Shown here in pieces: positions 17,884-26,714 of a DNA stretch of 64,000 nt. The position numbers were made by a program, and so were the translations under genes. Under the pieces are notes generated by a model that did no database searches, was not told the origin of the DNA, and saw nothing but the letters and a program-made list of their open reading frames with translations. The stretch is from the NCBI RefSeq assembly GCF_024734665.1, contig NZ_CP102931.1, forward strand, positions 7,141,501-7,205,500, written 5' to 3'. Position 1 is the stretch's first letter. Each line of letters opens with the position of its first letter. This DNA is from Variovorax paradoxus. GTDB taxonomy: Bacteria; Pseudomonadota; Gammaproteobacteria; Burkholderiales; Burkholderiaceae_C.

Positions 17884-19529
17884 GGTTGGCTGTTGTGGGC
17901 CAGCGCGGTGCGCAAGGCGGAGGCGATGGTTTTCGGCGCGGCGTTCGCCAGCAAGGCGGCGCGATAGGCGTCGGGCCGCACGAGAGCAAAGCTGCCCGCG
18001 TCGCCGATGCCGAGATGGCTCGCGAGCCTGTCGTCGGCCTGCAGCGTGGGCAGGCCGCTGTCTCCTCCCACGGCCAGCAGCTGCAGCGGCAGCGACGCCG
18101 TGGCATCGAGAGCCGCCTTTGCTTGCTCGCGCGTCGGCGCGAACCAGAGGCCGATGCAGTGCGTGCCCTCGGACAGCAGCTGCATCAGCGTCGTCTCGCG
18201 GCCATCGGCCCAGTGCAGCGGCAGGTTCTGCACCGAGTGCCCGCCCTCGGGGAGTTGCGGCGCGGCCGGGTAGTCGTTGGCGACCGACATGCGCCCGGTG
18301 TTCACCAGCGCCCGCGCAAACGGATGGCGCGCAGCCAGCGCCACCACGGCGCGGCGCAGCGTGTGCTCGGCTGGCGAGCGCGGCGCCAGGAAGCGTGCTG
18401 ACCGGCTCGTCACCTGCAGGTTCTGCTTCGCGGCGGGTTGGCGCTCCGCGTCGTAGCTGTCGAGTAACGCATCGTCCGCTTTGCCTTGAGCGACGAGCGC
18501 GAGCTTCCAGCCAAGATTCGCCGCATCCTGGATGCCGCTGTTGCCACCGCGCGCGCCGAAAGGGCTCACCACGTGCGCCGCATCGCCGATGAAGAACATG
18601 CGGCCGTGGCGGAAGCTGTCGAGCAGGTGGTCGCGGTAGCCGTACGGCCCGATCCACACGAACTCGAACTCCACGTCGGGCCCGAGCTGCTCGTGCAATC
18701 GCGCGCCCGCCACCTCGGGCTGGCTGATGTAGGCCGTGTCGCAGTCTTCGGGCATCTGGTAGTCGATGCGCCATACGCCGTCTGCCATCAGGTGCTGCCA
18801 CACGCCGCGGCCTTCGTTGAACGGCGCGTCGACCCAGGTCCAGCGCTCGGTCGGCAGCGGTTTCTTGAAGCGCACGTCGCTGATGCACCAGCGGTCGGTG
18901 CTGCGCGACGCGTGCGCCTCGATGCCGAGCTGCGTGCGGATCGGGCTGTTGGCGCCCGTCGCGTCGATCAGCCGGTCGGCTTCGATGGTGTAGCTGCCGG
19001 CGGGCGTTTCGATGTCCAGGCGCACGCCGTCGGCCAGTTGCTCGACGCGGGTCACGCGGCTCTTCCAGCGCACGTCGGTCAGCCCGAGTTCGAGGATGCG
19101 CTCGACCAGGAACCACTCGACGTAGAACTGCTGCAGGTTGATGAAGGGCGGCTGCCGCGAAACGCTGTTGGCCTGCAGGTTGAAGTTGTAGACCTCCTGC
19201 TCGCCCGAGAAGGTGCGCCCGAACGACCAGGTAATGCCCTTGGCCGCGATGCGTTCGTAGATGCCCAGTCGCTCGAAGATCTCCAGGCTCTTTTGCGCGT
19301 AGCAGATGCCGCGCGACGATGCACCGCGCACGCCGACGGTGTCGTCCTCGTCGATCAGCACGGCGCGCACGCCGCGTTGCGCGAGGTCGCAGGCCAGCGT
19401 GAGGCCCGAGGGGCCGGCGCCGACGATCACGATGGGGTGGCGCACGACCTTCGTGCTGCCCAGTTCGGGCGGTGGCATGAAGGGCCAGACCGGCAGCTCG
19501 TAGGCCGGCGCGAAAGCAAAGTTTTCCAT
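17880..19529 (-). CDS. FAD-dependent aromatic-ring monooxygenase
   Basis: The 549-residue protein is a class A flavoprotein monooxygenase. It has the dinucleotide-binding GAGPSG (37-42), the acidic end of the second strand (LIDEDDTVG), the DG-type motif region, and FIGDAAHVVSPFGARGGNSG (near 325) for the FAD ribityl group. The C-terminal thioredoxin-like domain (about 430-549) is typical of the phenol and 3-hydroxyphenylpropionate hydroxylase branch. It probably hydroxylates a phenolic substrate with NAD(P)H and oxygen. The exact substrate cannot be read from the sequence. It starts 12 bp after the upstream hydrolase gene. Confidence 0.88.
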   Translation of the reverse strand: MENFAFAPAYELPVWPFMPPPELGSTKVVRHPIVIVGAGPSGLTLACDLAQRGVRAVLIDEDDTVGVRGASSRGICYAQKSLEIFERLGIYERIAAKGITWSFGRTFSGEQEVYNFNLQANSVSRQPPFINLQQFYVEWFLVERILELGLTDVRWKSRVTRVEQLADGVRLDIETPAGSYTIEADRLIDATGANSPIRTQLGIEAHASRSTDRWCISDVRFKKPLPTERWTWVDAPFNEGRGVWQHLMADGVWRIDYQMPEDCDTAYISQPEVAGARLHEQLGPDVEFEFVWIGPYGYRDHLLDSFRHGRMFFIGDAAHVVSPFGARGGNSGIQDAANLGWKLALVAQGKADDALLDSYDAERQPAAKQNLQVTSRSARFLAPRSPAEHTLRRAVVALAARHPFARALVNTGRMSVANDYPAAPQLPEGGHSVQNLPLHWADGRETTLMQLLSEGTHCIGLWFAPTREQAKAALDATASLPLQLLAVGGDSGLPTLQADDRLASHLGIGDAGSFALVRPDAYRAALLANAAPKTIASALRTALAHNSQP

Positions 19530-19541
19530 GTCTCTACGGGG

Positions 19542-20663
19542 CTACAGCGCGTGCGCGAACTCGGCGATGGCATCCGCCGCCTTGGGAATCAGCTCTGGCT
19601 GCCCCGCGAGGTAGTGGTTGCCGCCGACGATGTTGACATTGCGAATGCGCGATCCGCCCGCTGCCATCCACGCATCGCGCGTGCTCGGAAAGGTCGACTG
19701 GTCGCCCGTGTAGGTCAGCAGCAGCTTCGGCACCGTGGTGCGCGCGAGGTTCGTCGGCCCGTCGGCCTGCGAGCGCGACGACCATTGCGACAGGAAGGCG
19801 GTCAGCGAGGTGGTGCGCCCCATCGCATTGGCCGAGTAGTTCACCTGCCGTGCGTCGCCCCACACGCTGCCGGGCTGGCGGTCGTTCGCATCGAGCGAGA
19901 GGTCCACGCAGCGCGGATCGGCATGCGTGCGATAGACGATGAAGGTTTGGTCGCGCGGCACGCCCGGCGTGCTGCGCAGCAGCGCGAGGCGCTCGATGGC
20001 CCATTGCTCGATGCGGTCCAGCCGCGCCTTTTGCGCCGCGCTGAAGCGTGCGAGAAAGTCGCTGCCGTAGGGCACGCGGTGGCGCGGGTCGTACATGTCG
20101 AGCTCGGGGTTCACCGAGAGCGGGTCGTGCTCGTCGGTGACCGACGGGTCGATCCAGTCGCGCATCAGCCGCGTGCGGCCCAGGTGCGCGGCGCACAGCG
20201 CGATGCCGTCCACGGGCGGCAGGTCGCTCGGGTGCAGGTGTGTGGGGTCGCCGTCGGGCAGGTGCGTGGCCGTGAGCTTCTCGGCCTGCGCCTGGTAGAA
20301 GCTCGCGAGCGCGGCGCCGCCCGAGTTGCCGACGAGGAACACCTTCTCGTAGCCCGCCGCATGCAGGTACTGCACGCCGGCGCCCAGGTCTTGGATGGCT
20401 CGCTCCATCAGCAGCACCGTGTCGTTGCCCACGAAGCGCGAGTTGAGCCCCATGCAGCAGATGCCGCGCTCGGCCAGCGGGCCGATCAGGTAGTGGCCCA
20501 TGAAGTTGCTGGTCGGGTGCATCACGATGGCGGCGACCTTCTTTGGGCCTTGCGGTGCGCGGAAGGCGCCGTAGATACGCGGGCGCAGCATCTGCAGGCC
20601 CGACTGGCTTTCCATCGCGGCGCCCGGCTTCACGTCGATGACGGCGAGTTGCAGCTCAGACAT
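19542..20663 (-). CDS. Alpha/beta hydrolase
   Basis: The 373-residue cytoplasmic protein has the nucleophile elbow VGNSGG with Ser114. A HPTSNFMGHYL segment near residue 50 is in the oxyanion region, and a C-terminal GGNHYL could supply the catalytic histidine. I chose the ATG at 20663, which overlaps the VOC gene by 8 bp and begins MSELQLAVIDVKPG. An in-frame ATG at 20732 would bury most of the extension in the VOC gene. In this operon it could act on an ester or ring-cleavage product made by the monooxygenase and VOC proteins. Confidence 0.85.
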   Translation of the reverse strand: MSELQLAVIDVKPGAAMESQSGLQMLRPRIYGAFRAPQGPKKVAAIVMHPTSNFMGHYLIGPLAERGICCMGLNSRFVGNDTVLLMERAIQDLGAGVQYLHAAGYEKVFLVGNSGGAALASFYQAQAEKLTATHLPDGDPTHLHPSDLPPVDGIALCAAHLGRTRLMRDWIDPSVTDEHDPLSVNPELDMYDPRHRVPYGSDFLARFSAAQKARLDRIEQWAIERLALLRSTPGVPRDQTFIVYRTHADPRCVDLSLDANDRQPGSVWGDARQVNYSANAMGRTTSLTAFLSQWSSRSQADGPTNLARTTVPKLLLTYTGDQSTFPSTRDAWMAAGGSRIRNVNIVGGNHYLAGQPELIPKAADAIAEFAHAL

Positions 20664-21198
20664 TCGGCGCACCCTTTGCTGCTGCGGCACGAAGCTCGGC
20701 CTTGCGCACGGTCCACGCATCGAGGTCGGCACGGGCGCGCAGCGCGTGCGCGTCCATCTCGGCCTGCGGCACGGTCGGCGTGGTCAGCTCCACGCGGATG
20801 CCGTTGGGGTCGAAGAAGTAGATCGATTCGATGATGTGATGGTCGGTCACGCCCAGCACCTCGACGCCCGCGCCTTCGAGCCGCGCCTTGGCGGCCAGCA
20901 GGTCGGCCACCGAATCGACGCGCAGCGCGATGTGGTTCACCCACGAGGGCGTGTTGGGCGAGGGCAGTGCGGCAATGTCGTCGCCCAGGTCGAAGAAGGC
21001 GATGTACGAGCCGTCGCGCATCTGGAAAAAGATGTGCACGTAGGGGCAGTACTCGCCCGTGCTCGGCACGTGGTCGCTCTTGATGACGTGGGCCAGCGGC
21101 AGGCCCAGCAGGTCTTCGTAGAAGCGGCGGGTTTCTTCGCTGTCGCGGCAGCGCCAAGCGAAGTGGTGCAGCCCGCGCACGGGTGGTGGGGTCGGCAT
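20656..21198 (-). CDS. VOC-family (glyoxalase / extradiol dioxygenase fold) protein
   Basis: The 180-residue protein shows two beta-alpha-beta-beta-beta units. The first begins VRGLHHFAWRC, the second WVNHIALRVDS and ends GIRVELTTP. His11 or His12, the histidine in VNH and the glutamate in RVELT are the likely metal ligands. It could be a type I extradiol-like dioxygenase or an isomerase. As first gene of the operon it is divergent from the LysR gene, with a 91-bp AT-rich gap that should hold the promoter. Confidence 0.85.
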   Translation of the reverse strand: MPTPPPVRGLHHFAWRCRDSEETRRFYEDLLGLPLAHVIKSDHVPSTGEYCPYVHIFFQMRDGSYIAFFDLGDDIAALPSPNTPSWVNHIALRVDSVADLLAAKARLEGAGVEVLGVTDHHIIESIYFFDPNGIRVELTTPTVPQAEMDAHALRARADLDAWTVRKAELRAAAAKGAPNV

Positions 21199-21250
21199 GG
21201 CTCGTGTCTCCGGTGAGCCGGTATTGGGCGACGCCGGGTCTTATGATGCA

Positions 21251-21277
21251 ATCGAAATTAATTCATCGATTGATGAA
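21251..21277. promoter_or_regulatory. Candidate LysR operator between the catabolic operon and its regulator
   Basis: The AT-rich gap contains nested dyads. ATCGA (21251-21255) pairs with TCGAT (21266-21270), AATTAATT is self-complementary (21256-21263), and TTCATC (21262-21267) pairs with GATGAA (21272-21277). LysR proteins bind such interrupted dyads between divergent genes. The site is inferred only from symmetry and position. Confidence 0.5.
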
Positions 21278-21289
21278 ATAACCATATAT

Positions 21290-22195
21290 ATGAACCTCAC
21301 CCTGCGCCAGTTGCGCGCCTTCGCCGCCGTGGCCGAAAGCGGCAGCTTCACCGCCGCAGCGCAGCAGCTGCACCTCACGCAGTCGGCGCTCAGCGTGCTG
21401 GTGCGCGAGCTCGAACGCGAAATGGGCGTGCAACTGCTCGACCGCAACACCCGCAGCGTGCAGCTGTCGGAGGCGGGGCGCGAGTTCTTGCCGTCGGTGC
21501 ATCGCCTGCTCGGCGACCTGACGAGTGCGGTGGCCGACGTCACGGATTTGCGTGACAAGAAGAAAGGCTTGCTACGGCTTGCGGCGCCGCAGCTCATGGC
21601 CTGCACGTTGATGCCGCGCGTGATCGCGCTCTACCGCGAGCAGTACCCCGACGTGGACGTGCGCCTGACCGACACGCTGCCCGAGCACCTGCTCGCAGGG
21701 GTGATGGCCGGCGACGTGGAGCTGGCCGTGGGGCAGGACGTGGCCGTCGACGGCGCCATCGAGCGCCGCACTCTGCTGCGCGACCGGCACTGGCTGATCT
21801 GCCCGCCCGGCCACGCGTTTGCCAACCGCCGCAAGGTGCGCTGGCACGAGCTCGAGCCCTACACCTTCATCGCCCCCACGCGCGACTTTCGCCAGCGGGT
21901 GCTGCCCGAGCTGGCCCCGGCAGAGCGCGACTACATGCTGCGCCCCGGCACGCAGGAGGTGTCGTACATGACCACCGCCCTCGGCATGGTGGCCTCGGGG
22001 CTGGGGCTCACGGTGTGCCCGACCTATTCCGCGCCGCTGGTGCGCGCCCACGGCCTGCAGATGGTGCGGCTCGAATCGCCAGACTTTCACCGCGAGGTGT
22101 GCGTCTACAGCGCGGCGCGGCGCTCGCTGTCGCCGGCGGCCGCGAGCTTTGTCGGCATTCTCGAAAGCTTTGCCAAGGCGCAGCAAAAGGGCTGA
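21290..22195 (+). CDS. LysR-type transcriptional regulator
   Basis: The 301-residue protein has the LysR N-terminal winged helix (MNLTLRQLRAFAAVAESGSFTAAAQQLHLTQSALSVLVRELE) and a C-terminal ligand-binding domain from about residue 90. The ATG at 21290 is chosen because it places the helix-turn-helix at the usual spot. An upstream in-frame ATG at 21197 overlaps the VOC start. Divergence from the six-gene minus-strand operon makes it that operon's likely activator, with an aromatic or carboxylate inducer. Confidence 0.92.
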   Translation: MNLTLRQLRAFAAVAESGSFTAAAQQLHLTQSALSVLVRELEREMGVQLLDRNTRSVQLSEAGREFLPSVHRLLGDLTSAVADVTDLRDKKKGLLRLAAPQLMACTLMPRVIALYREQYPDVDVRLTDTLPEHLLAGVMAGDVELAVGQDVAVDGAIERRTLLRDRHWLICPPGHAFANRRKVRWHELEPYTFIAPTRDFRQRVLPELAPAERDYMLRPGTQEVSYMTTALGMVASGLGLTVCPTYSAPLVRAHGLQMVRLESPDFHREVCVYSAARRSLSPAAASFVGILESFAKAQQKG

Positions 22196-22286
22196 AAAGC
22201 ATCGAAGCGCGGCAAGAGGCGCGTAGAGCGGCAGTGGGGCCAAACCTACAATGCAGGCCGACCCGTCTTCTACCTCCTCCAGATCC

Positions 22287-23492
22287 ATGAACGTCATTCG
22301 ATTCACCGACCTCTGCGCACAGGGCAAAGCCGCCGGCCAGCGCGTCTTCATCCGTGCCGACCTCAATGTGCCGCAGGACGACGCAGGCAACATCACCGAA
22401 GACACGCGGGTGCGCGCCTCGGTGCCATGCATCCAGCTGGCGCTCGACGCAGGCGCCGCCGTGATGGTCACGTCGCACCTGGGCCGCCCGACCGAAGGCG
22501 AGTTCAAGCCCGAAGACTCGCTGGCCCCTGTCGCCAAGCGCCTGGGCGAGCTGCTCGGCCACCCCTACGAAAATGGGGTGCCGCTGATCGCCAACTGGGT
22601 CGACGGCGTCGACGTCAAGCCCGGCCAGGTCGTGCTGCTCGAGAACTGCCGCGTCAACAAGGGCGAGAAGAAGAACGACGAGGCGCTGGCCCGCAAGCTG
22701 GCTGCCCTCACCGACATCTACGTGAATGACGCCTTCGGCACTGCCCACCGCGCCGAGGCCACCACCTACGGCATCGCGCAGTTCGCGAAGATCGCCGCGG
22801 CCGGCCCGCTGCTGGCGGCCGAGATCGACGCCATCACCAAGGCGCTGGCGCAGCCCAAGCGGCCGCTGGTGGCCATCGTGGCGGGCTCCAAGGTCAGCAC
22901 CAAGCTGACCATCCTCAAGAGCCTGTCGGCCAACGTCGACCAGTTGATCGTGGGCGGCGGCATCGCCAACACCTTCATGCTGGCCGCCGGCCTGAAGATC
23001 GGCAAGTCGCTGGCCGAGCCCGACCTTGTCGACCAGGCCAAGGCGGTGATCGACGCCATGCGCGCGCGCGGCGCCGACGTGCCGATTCCGGTGGACGTGG
23101 TCACGGCCAAGACCTTCGCGGCCGATGCGGCTGCCACCGTCAAGGACGCGAGCGACGTGGACGACGACGACCTGATCCTCGACATCGGCCCCAAGACGGC
23201 CGCGATCCTGGCCGCGCAGCTGCGCGAAGCCGGCACCATCGTCTGGAACGGCCCGGTGGGCGTGTTCGAGTTCGACGCTTTCGCCAATGGCACCAAGGCC
23301 ATCGCGCAAGCCATTGCCGACAGCAGCGCCTTCTCGATCGCCGGTGGCGGCGACACGCTGGCTGCCATCGCCAAGTACGGCATCGAAAAGCAGGTCGGCT
23401 ACATCTCGACTGGCGGCGGCGCCTTCCTGGAAGTGCTGGAAGGCAAGACCCTGCCGGCCTTCGAGATCCTGTCGAAGCGCGCGGCTGGTTGA
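22287..23492 (+). CDS. pgk: Phosphoglycerate kinase
   Basis: The enzyme interconverts 1,3-bisphosphoglycerate and 3-phosphoglycerate with ADP/ATP. The 401-residue protein has FIRADLNVP, the loop [25 protein letters not shown], and the C-terminal nucleotide region GGGDTLAAI and [13 protein letters not shown]. The ATG at 22287 gives the standard N-terminus. TACAAT at 22247-22252 could be a -10 box, though no clear -35 box precedes it. pyk follows 86 bp downstream and fba lies 4 kb further on, so central glycolytic genes are clustered. Confidence 0.97.
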   Translation: MNVIRFTDLCAQGKAAGQRVFIRADLNVPQDDAGNITEDTRVRASVPCIQLALDAGAAVMVTSHLGRPTEGEFKPEDSLAPVAKRLGELLGHPYENGVPLIANWVDGVDVKPGQVVLLENCRVNKGEKKNDEALARKLAALTDIYVNDAFGTAHRAEATTYGIAQFAKIAAAGPLLAAEIDAITKALAQPKRPLVAIVAGSKVSTKLTILKSLSANVDQLIVGGGIANTFMLAAGLKIGKSLAEPDLVDQAKAVIDAMRARGADVPIPVDVVTAKTFAADAAATVKDASDVDDDDLILDIGPKTAAILAAQLREAGTIVWNGPVGVFEFDAFANGTKAIAQAIADSSAFSIAGGGDTLAAIAKYGIEKQVGYISTGGGAFLEVLEGKTLPAFEILSKRAAG

Positions 23493-23578
23493 TCCGGCTG
23501 GCGGGAAATCTCATGGAGTGACTTCCGTTCGACACACAAAGTGTATACAGTAGCGAATACAAAACGGAGACTACCCTC

Positions 23579-25027
23579 ATGAGCACGGACCGCATCCCCC
23601 GCCACGCCACCAAGATCGTTGCCACGCTCGGTCCGGCGTCCAGCACCCCCGAATTGCTGGAAAAGATGATCCAGGCCAAGGTCAGCGTGGTGCGGCTGAA
23701 CTTCAGCCACGGCACAGCGCAAGACCACATCGACCGCGCCGCCATGGTGCGCGAAGCCGCCCGCAAGGCCGGCCGCGAAGTGGCCATCATGGCCGACCTG
23801 CAGGGCCCCAAGATCCGCGTCGGCAAGTTCGCGCAGGGCAAGGTCTGGCTGGAGCCGGGCGCCAAGTTCGTGCTCGACGCCTCGCGCACCGAGCTCGGCG
23901 ACGCCGACGCCGTGGGCCTCGACTACAAGGACCTGCCGCGCGACGTGAAGCCCGGCGACAGGCTGCTGCTGAACGACGGCCTCATCGTGCTGACCGTCGA
24001 CGCCGTCAAGGGCGAGGCCGTGCACACCACCGTCAAGCTGGGCGGCGAGCTGTCGAACAACAAGGGCATCAACAAGCAGGGCGGCGGCCTCACGGCGCCC
24101 GCGTTGACCGCCAAGGACATGGAAGACATCAAGACCGCGATGAGCTTCCAGGCCGACTACGTGGCCGTGAGCTTCCCGAAGAACGCCACCGACATGGAAA
24201 TGGCGCGCCAGCTGTGCAACGTGGCCGCGGCCGAGTACGGCCACAAGCCCGGCATGATCGCCAAGATCGAACGCGCAGAGGCCATTCCGAAGCTGGAAGA
24301 AATCCTGCGCGCCAGCGACGGCATCATGGTTGCGCGCGGTGATCTCGCGGTCGAGGTGGGCAACGCGGCCGTGCCGGCGCTGCAGAAAAAGATGATCCGC
24401 ATGGCGCGCGACATGGACAAGGTGGTGATCACCGCGACCCAGATGATGGAGTCGATGATCACCAACCCCGTGCCCACGCGCGCCGAAGTGAGCGACGTGG
24501 CCAACGCCGTGCTCGACGGCACCGACGCCGTGATGCTCTCGGCCGAAACCGCCTCGGGCCGCTACCCGCTCGAGACCGTGCAGGAGATGAGCCGCATCTG
24601 CGAAGCCGCCGAAGCGGCAGAAGACAAGACGCTCGACGCCGATTTCAGCGGCAAGACCTACAGCCGCATCGACCAGTCGATCGCCATGGGCGCGCTGTTC
24701 ACGGCCCACCACCTGGGCGCCAAGGCCATCGTGGCGCTGACCGAATCGGGCTCCACCATCCTGTGGATGAGCCGCCACCGCGCGCACATTCCCATGTACG
24801 CGCTGACCTCGCGGCTGGCCACGCAGCGCAAGCTGGCGCTGTACCGCAACGTGCGTCCGCTGCTGATGGATTCGGAAAGCGACCGCGACACCGCGCTGCA
24901 GCAGGCTGAAAACCACCTGAAGAAGCGCGGCATCGTGCAAAGCGGCGACGTCTACGCCATTACCTGCGGCGAGCCGATGGGTGCCCCCGGCGGCACCAAT
25001 ATGCTCAAGATTTGCCGCGCTAGCTGA
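23579..25027 (+). CDS. pyk: Pyruvate kinase
   Basis: The enzyme makes pyruvate and ATP from phosphoenolpyruvate. The 482-residue protein has TKIVATLGPASS, RLNFSHG, the catalytic-lysine segment MIAKIERAEAI, the RGDLAVEVG loop, ATQMMESM and the regulatory C-domain. A GGAGA at 23566-23570 serves as the ribosome site. The stop codon forms one arm of a hairpin whose other arm contains the convergent acdS stop. Confidence 0.97.
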   Translation: MSTDRIPRHATKIVATLGPASSTPELLEKMIQAKVSVVRLNFSHGTAQDHIDRAAMVREAARKAGREVAIMADLQGPKIRVGKFAQGKVWLEPGAKFVLDASRTELGDADAVGLDYKDLPRDVKPGDRLLLNDGLIVLTVDAVKGEAVHTTVKLGGELSNNKGINKQGGGLTAPALTAKDMEDIKTAMSFQADYVAVSFPKNATDMEMARQLCNVAAAEYGHKPGMIAKIERAEAIPKLEEILRASDGIMVARGDLAVEVGNAAVPALQKKMIRMARDMDKVVITATQMMESMITNPVPTRAEVSDVANAVLDGTDAVMLSAETASGRYPLETVQEMSRICEAAEAAEDKTLDADFSGKTYSRIDQSIAMGALFTAHHLGAKAIVALTESGSTILWMSRHRAHIPMYALTSRLATQRKLALYRNVRPLLMDSESDRDTALQQAENHLKKRGIVQSGDVYAITCGEPMGAPGGTNMLKICRAS

Positions 25028-25043
25028 GCCCGAAGGCGGCTCA
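25025..25043. terminator. Hairpin spanning the convergent pyk and acdS stop codons
   Basis: TGAGCC (25025-25030) and GGCTCA (25038-25043) form a 6-bp stem with a 7-base loop. The left arm starts with the pyk TGA, and the right arm is the complement of the acdS TGA. No T-run follows on either side, so a weak bidirectional transcription barrier is the most one can claim. Confidence 0.35.
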
Positions 25044-26057
25044 ACCGTTCCTGAACAGGAAGCTGTAGGCGTTCAGCGCGGGCACGCCGCCCAGATGCGC
25101 ATACAGCACCTTCGAGCCGGCCGGGAATTCCCCGAGCCGCACTTTTTCGATCATCCCGTGCATCGACTTGCCCTCGTACACGGGGTCGGTCAGCATGCCC
25201 TCGAAGCGCGCGCACAGGCGAATCGCTTCCAGCGTGCCGTCGTTCGGCAGCCCGTACTCGGGGCCGCCGAAGCGGCGGTCGAGCACCACGTCTTTCTCGG
25301 TGATGTCGCGGCCCAGTTCCACCAGCTCGGCGGTGTTCTTCGCAATGCGCAGGATCTGGTCGAAGGTCTGCTGCGGCTTGGCCGAGGCGTCGATGCCGAT
25401 CACGCGGTCGGCCCGGCCGTCGGCCGCGAAGCCCACCACCATGCCGGCCTGCGTGCTGCCGGTGACCGCGCAGACCACGATGTAGTCGAACTTGAAGCCC
25501 AGCTCGGCCTCCTGCTGGCGCACTTCTTCGGCAAAGGCCACGAAGCCGAGCCCGCCGCGCGGATGCTCCGAGCAGCCTGCCGGAATCGGGAACGGCTTGC
25601 CGCCGGCCTTGCGAACGCTCTCCATGGCGTCTTCCCAGCTCTTGCGGATGCCGATGTCGAAACCCGCTGCGTCCAGCCGCACGTCGGCGCCCATGATGCG
25701 TGACATCTCGATGTTGCCGACCCGGTCGTACACCGCGTCGGAGTAGTTGACCCAGTTCTCCTGCACCAGCACGCACTTCAGCCCGAGGTGCGCGGCCACT
25801 GCGGCCACCTGCCGCGTCTGGTTCGACTGGATGCCGCCGATGGACACCAGCGTGTCGTAGCCGCCCTCGAGCGCCTCGGGGATCAGGTATTCGAGCTTGC
25901 GTGTCTTGTTGCCGCCGAAGGCCAGGCCGCTGTTGCAGTCCTCGCGCTTGGCATAGAGCTCGACCTTGCCGCCGAGGTGCGCGCTCAGGCGCTTGAGCGG
26001 GTGGATCGGCGTGGGGCCGAAGGTCAGGGCGTAGCGGGGAAACTTCTTCAGATTCAT
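25041..26057 (-). CDS. acdS: 1-aminocyclopropane-1-carboxylate deaminase
   Basis: AcdS is a pyridoxal-phosphate enzyme that splits the plant ethylene precursor ACC into 2-oxobutanoate and ammonia. The protein is exactly 338 residues, like the Pseudomonas enzymes, so numbering matches. Lys51 (GGNKTRK) is the cofactor lysine. Tyr294 and Glu295 (DPVYEGKS) and Leu322 (AHLGGVP) are the residues that separate true ACC deaminases from D-cysteine desulfhydrases. A GGAG lies upstream of the ATG. It is divergent from an Lrp-type regulator, the known acdR arrangement. The trait marks plant-associated bacteria such as Variovorax. Confidence 0.96.
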   Translation of the reverse strand: MNLKKFPRYALTFGPTPIHPLKRLSAHLGGKVELYAKREDCNSGLAFGGNKTRKLEYLIPEALEGGYDTLVSIGGIQSNQTRQVAAVAAHLGLKCVLVQENWVNYSDAVYDRVGNIEMSRIMGADVRLDAAGFDIGIRKSWEDAMESVRKAGGKPFPIPAGCSEHPRGGLGFVAFAEEVRQQEAELGFKFDYIVVCAVTGSTQAGMVVGFAADGRADRVIGIDASAKPQQTFDQILRIAKNTAELVELGRDITEKDVVLDRRFGGPEYGLPNDGTLEAIRLCARFEGMLTDPVYEGKSMHGMIEKVRLGEFPAGSKVLYAHLGGVPALNAYSFLFRNG

Positions 26058-26105
26058 GGGTGCGGCTCCAGGGAGTTGAAGCCTTAGATCGTAGGAAGAA
26101 GCGAA

Positions 26106-26120
26106 CGCAACGTGCTTGCG
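26106..26120. promoter_or_regulatory. Inverted repeat in the acdS-acdR gap (proximal)
   Basis: CGCAA (26106-26110) and TTGCG (26116-26120) flank a 5-base spacer, 49 bp upstream of the acdS start. Lrp-family proteins bind short imperfect dyads, so this may be part of the regulator's site or of the acdS promoter. Support is symmetry and position only. Confidence 0.35.
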
Positions 26121-26123
26121 AAG

Positions 26124-26146
26124 TTTTCTGGATTCGTTCGAGAAAA
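26124..26146. promoter_or_regulatory. Inverted repeat in the acdS-acdR gap (Lrp-type box candidate)
   Basis: TTTTCT (26124-26129) and AGAAAA (26141-26146) form a perfect 6-bp dyad with an 11-base spacer, centred almost midway between the two divergent start codons. AcdR-type Lrp proteins are known to act from a box in this gap. This is the best-placed candidate here. Confidence 0.45.
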
Positions 26147-26193
26147 AAAGGCACTATGGCCAGATCAAAAACTTTCAGGCCGAAAAACAAGGC

Positions 26194-26679
26194 ATGAGCA
26201 CAACAAAATTGCGTATCGCTCCGGAGCTCGATCGGACCGACCGCGCCATCCTGCGCGCCCTTCAGCGTGACGCCTCGCTGTCGAACGTGGCGCTGGCCGC
26301 CAAGGTCAATCTCAGCGCCGCCGCCTGCCTGCGCCGTGTCGAGCGGCTCAAGGCAGAGGGGTTCATCAAGGGCATCGTCGCCCTGCTCGATGCCGATGCG
26401 CTCGACGTCGGCATGCTCGTGATGATCGGCGTGGTGCTTGACCGCTCCACGCCCGACTCGTTCGCCGACTTCGAGAAGGCCGCGCAGAAGGTGTCGGGCT
26501 GCCTCGAATGCCACGTGGTCACGGGCGAGTTCGACTACTTCATGCTCGTGCGCACGCGCGACAACGACAGCTTCAATCACCTGCATGCCGAACAGCTGTT
26601 GTACCTGCCGGGGGTGCGGCAGATCAGGACTTTCATCGTGCTCAAGCAGGTGCTGTCGACCACGCAGTTGCCGATCTGA
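26194..26679 (+). CDS. acdR: Lrp/AsnC-family regulator of ACC deaminase
   Basis: The 161-residue protein has an AsnC-type helix-turn-helix (LDRTDRAILRALQRDASLSNVALAAKVNLSAAACLRRVERLKAEG) and a C-terminal RAM ligand-binding domain (from about residue 75, VLDRSTPDSFADFEKA ... HVVTGEFDYFMLV). I chose the ATG at 26194. The earlier in-frame ATG at 26116 would overlap the probable operator. Its position divergent from acdS and its family match the known activator AcdR, which responds to ACC and leucine in Pseudomonas. Confidence 0.9.
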   Translation: MSTTKLRIAPELDRTDRAILRALQRDASLSNVALAAKVNLSAAACLRRVERLKAEGFIKGIVALLDADALDVGMLVMIGVVLDRSTPDSFADFEKAAQKVSGCLECHVVTGEFDYFMLVRTRDNDSFNHLHAEQLLYLPGVRQIRTFIVLKQVLSTTQLPI

Positions 26680-26714
26680 CGAAACCGGCGCCCGCCCGCG
26701 TGCGTACTGTTGCG

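Noticed and set aside
17880..19529. Naming the flavin monooxygenase as 3-hydroxyphenylpropionate hydroxylase
   Set aside because: The family is right, but no ring-cleavage dioxygenase or hydrolase of the mhp pathway can be identified beside it, so the substrate stays open.
18486..20834. A 782-codon plus-strand frame opposite the monooxygenase and hydrolase genes
   Set aside because: It is antisense to two well-supported genes and has shadow composition.
23527..23560. A sigma-70 promoter before pyk from TTCGAC and TATACA
   Set aside because: The spacer between the two hexamers is only 10 bp, too short for a functional pair.
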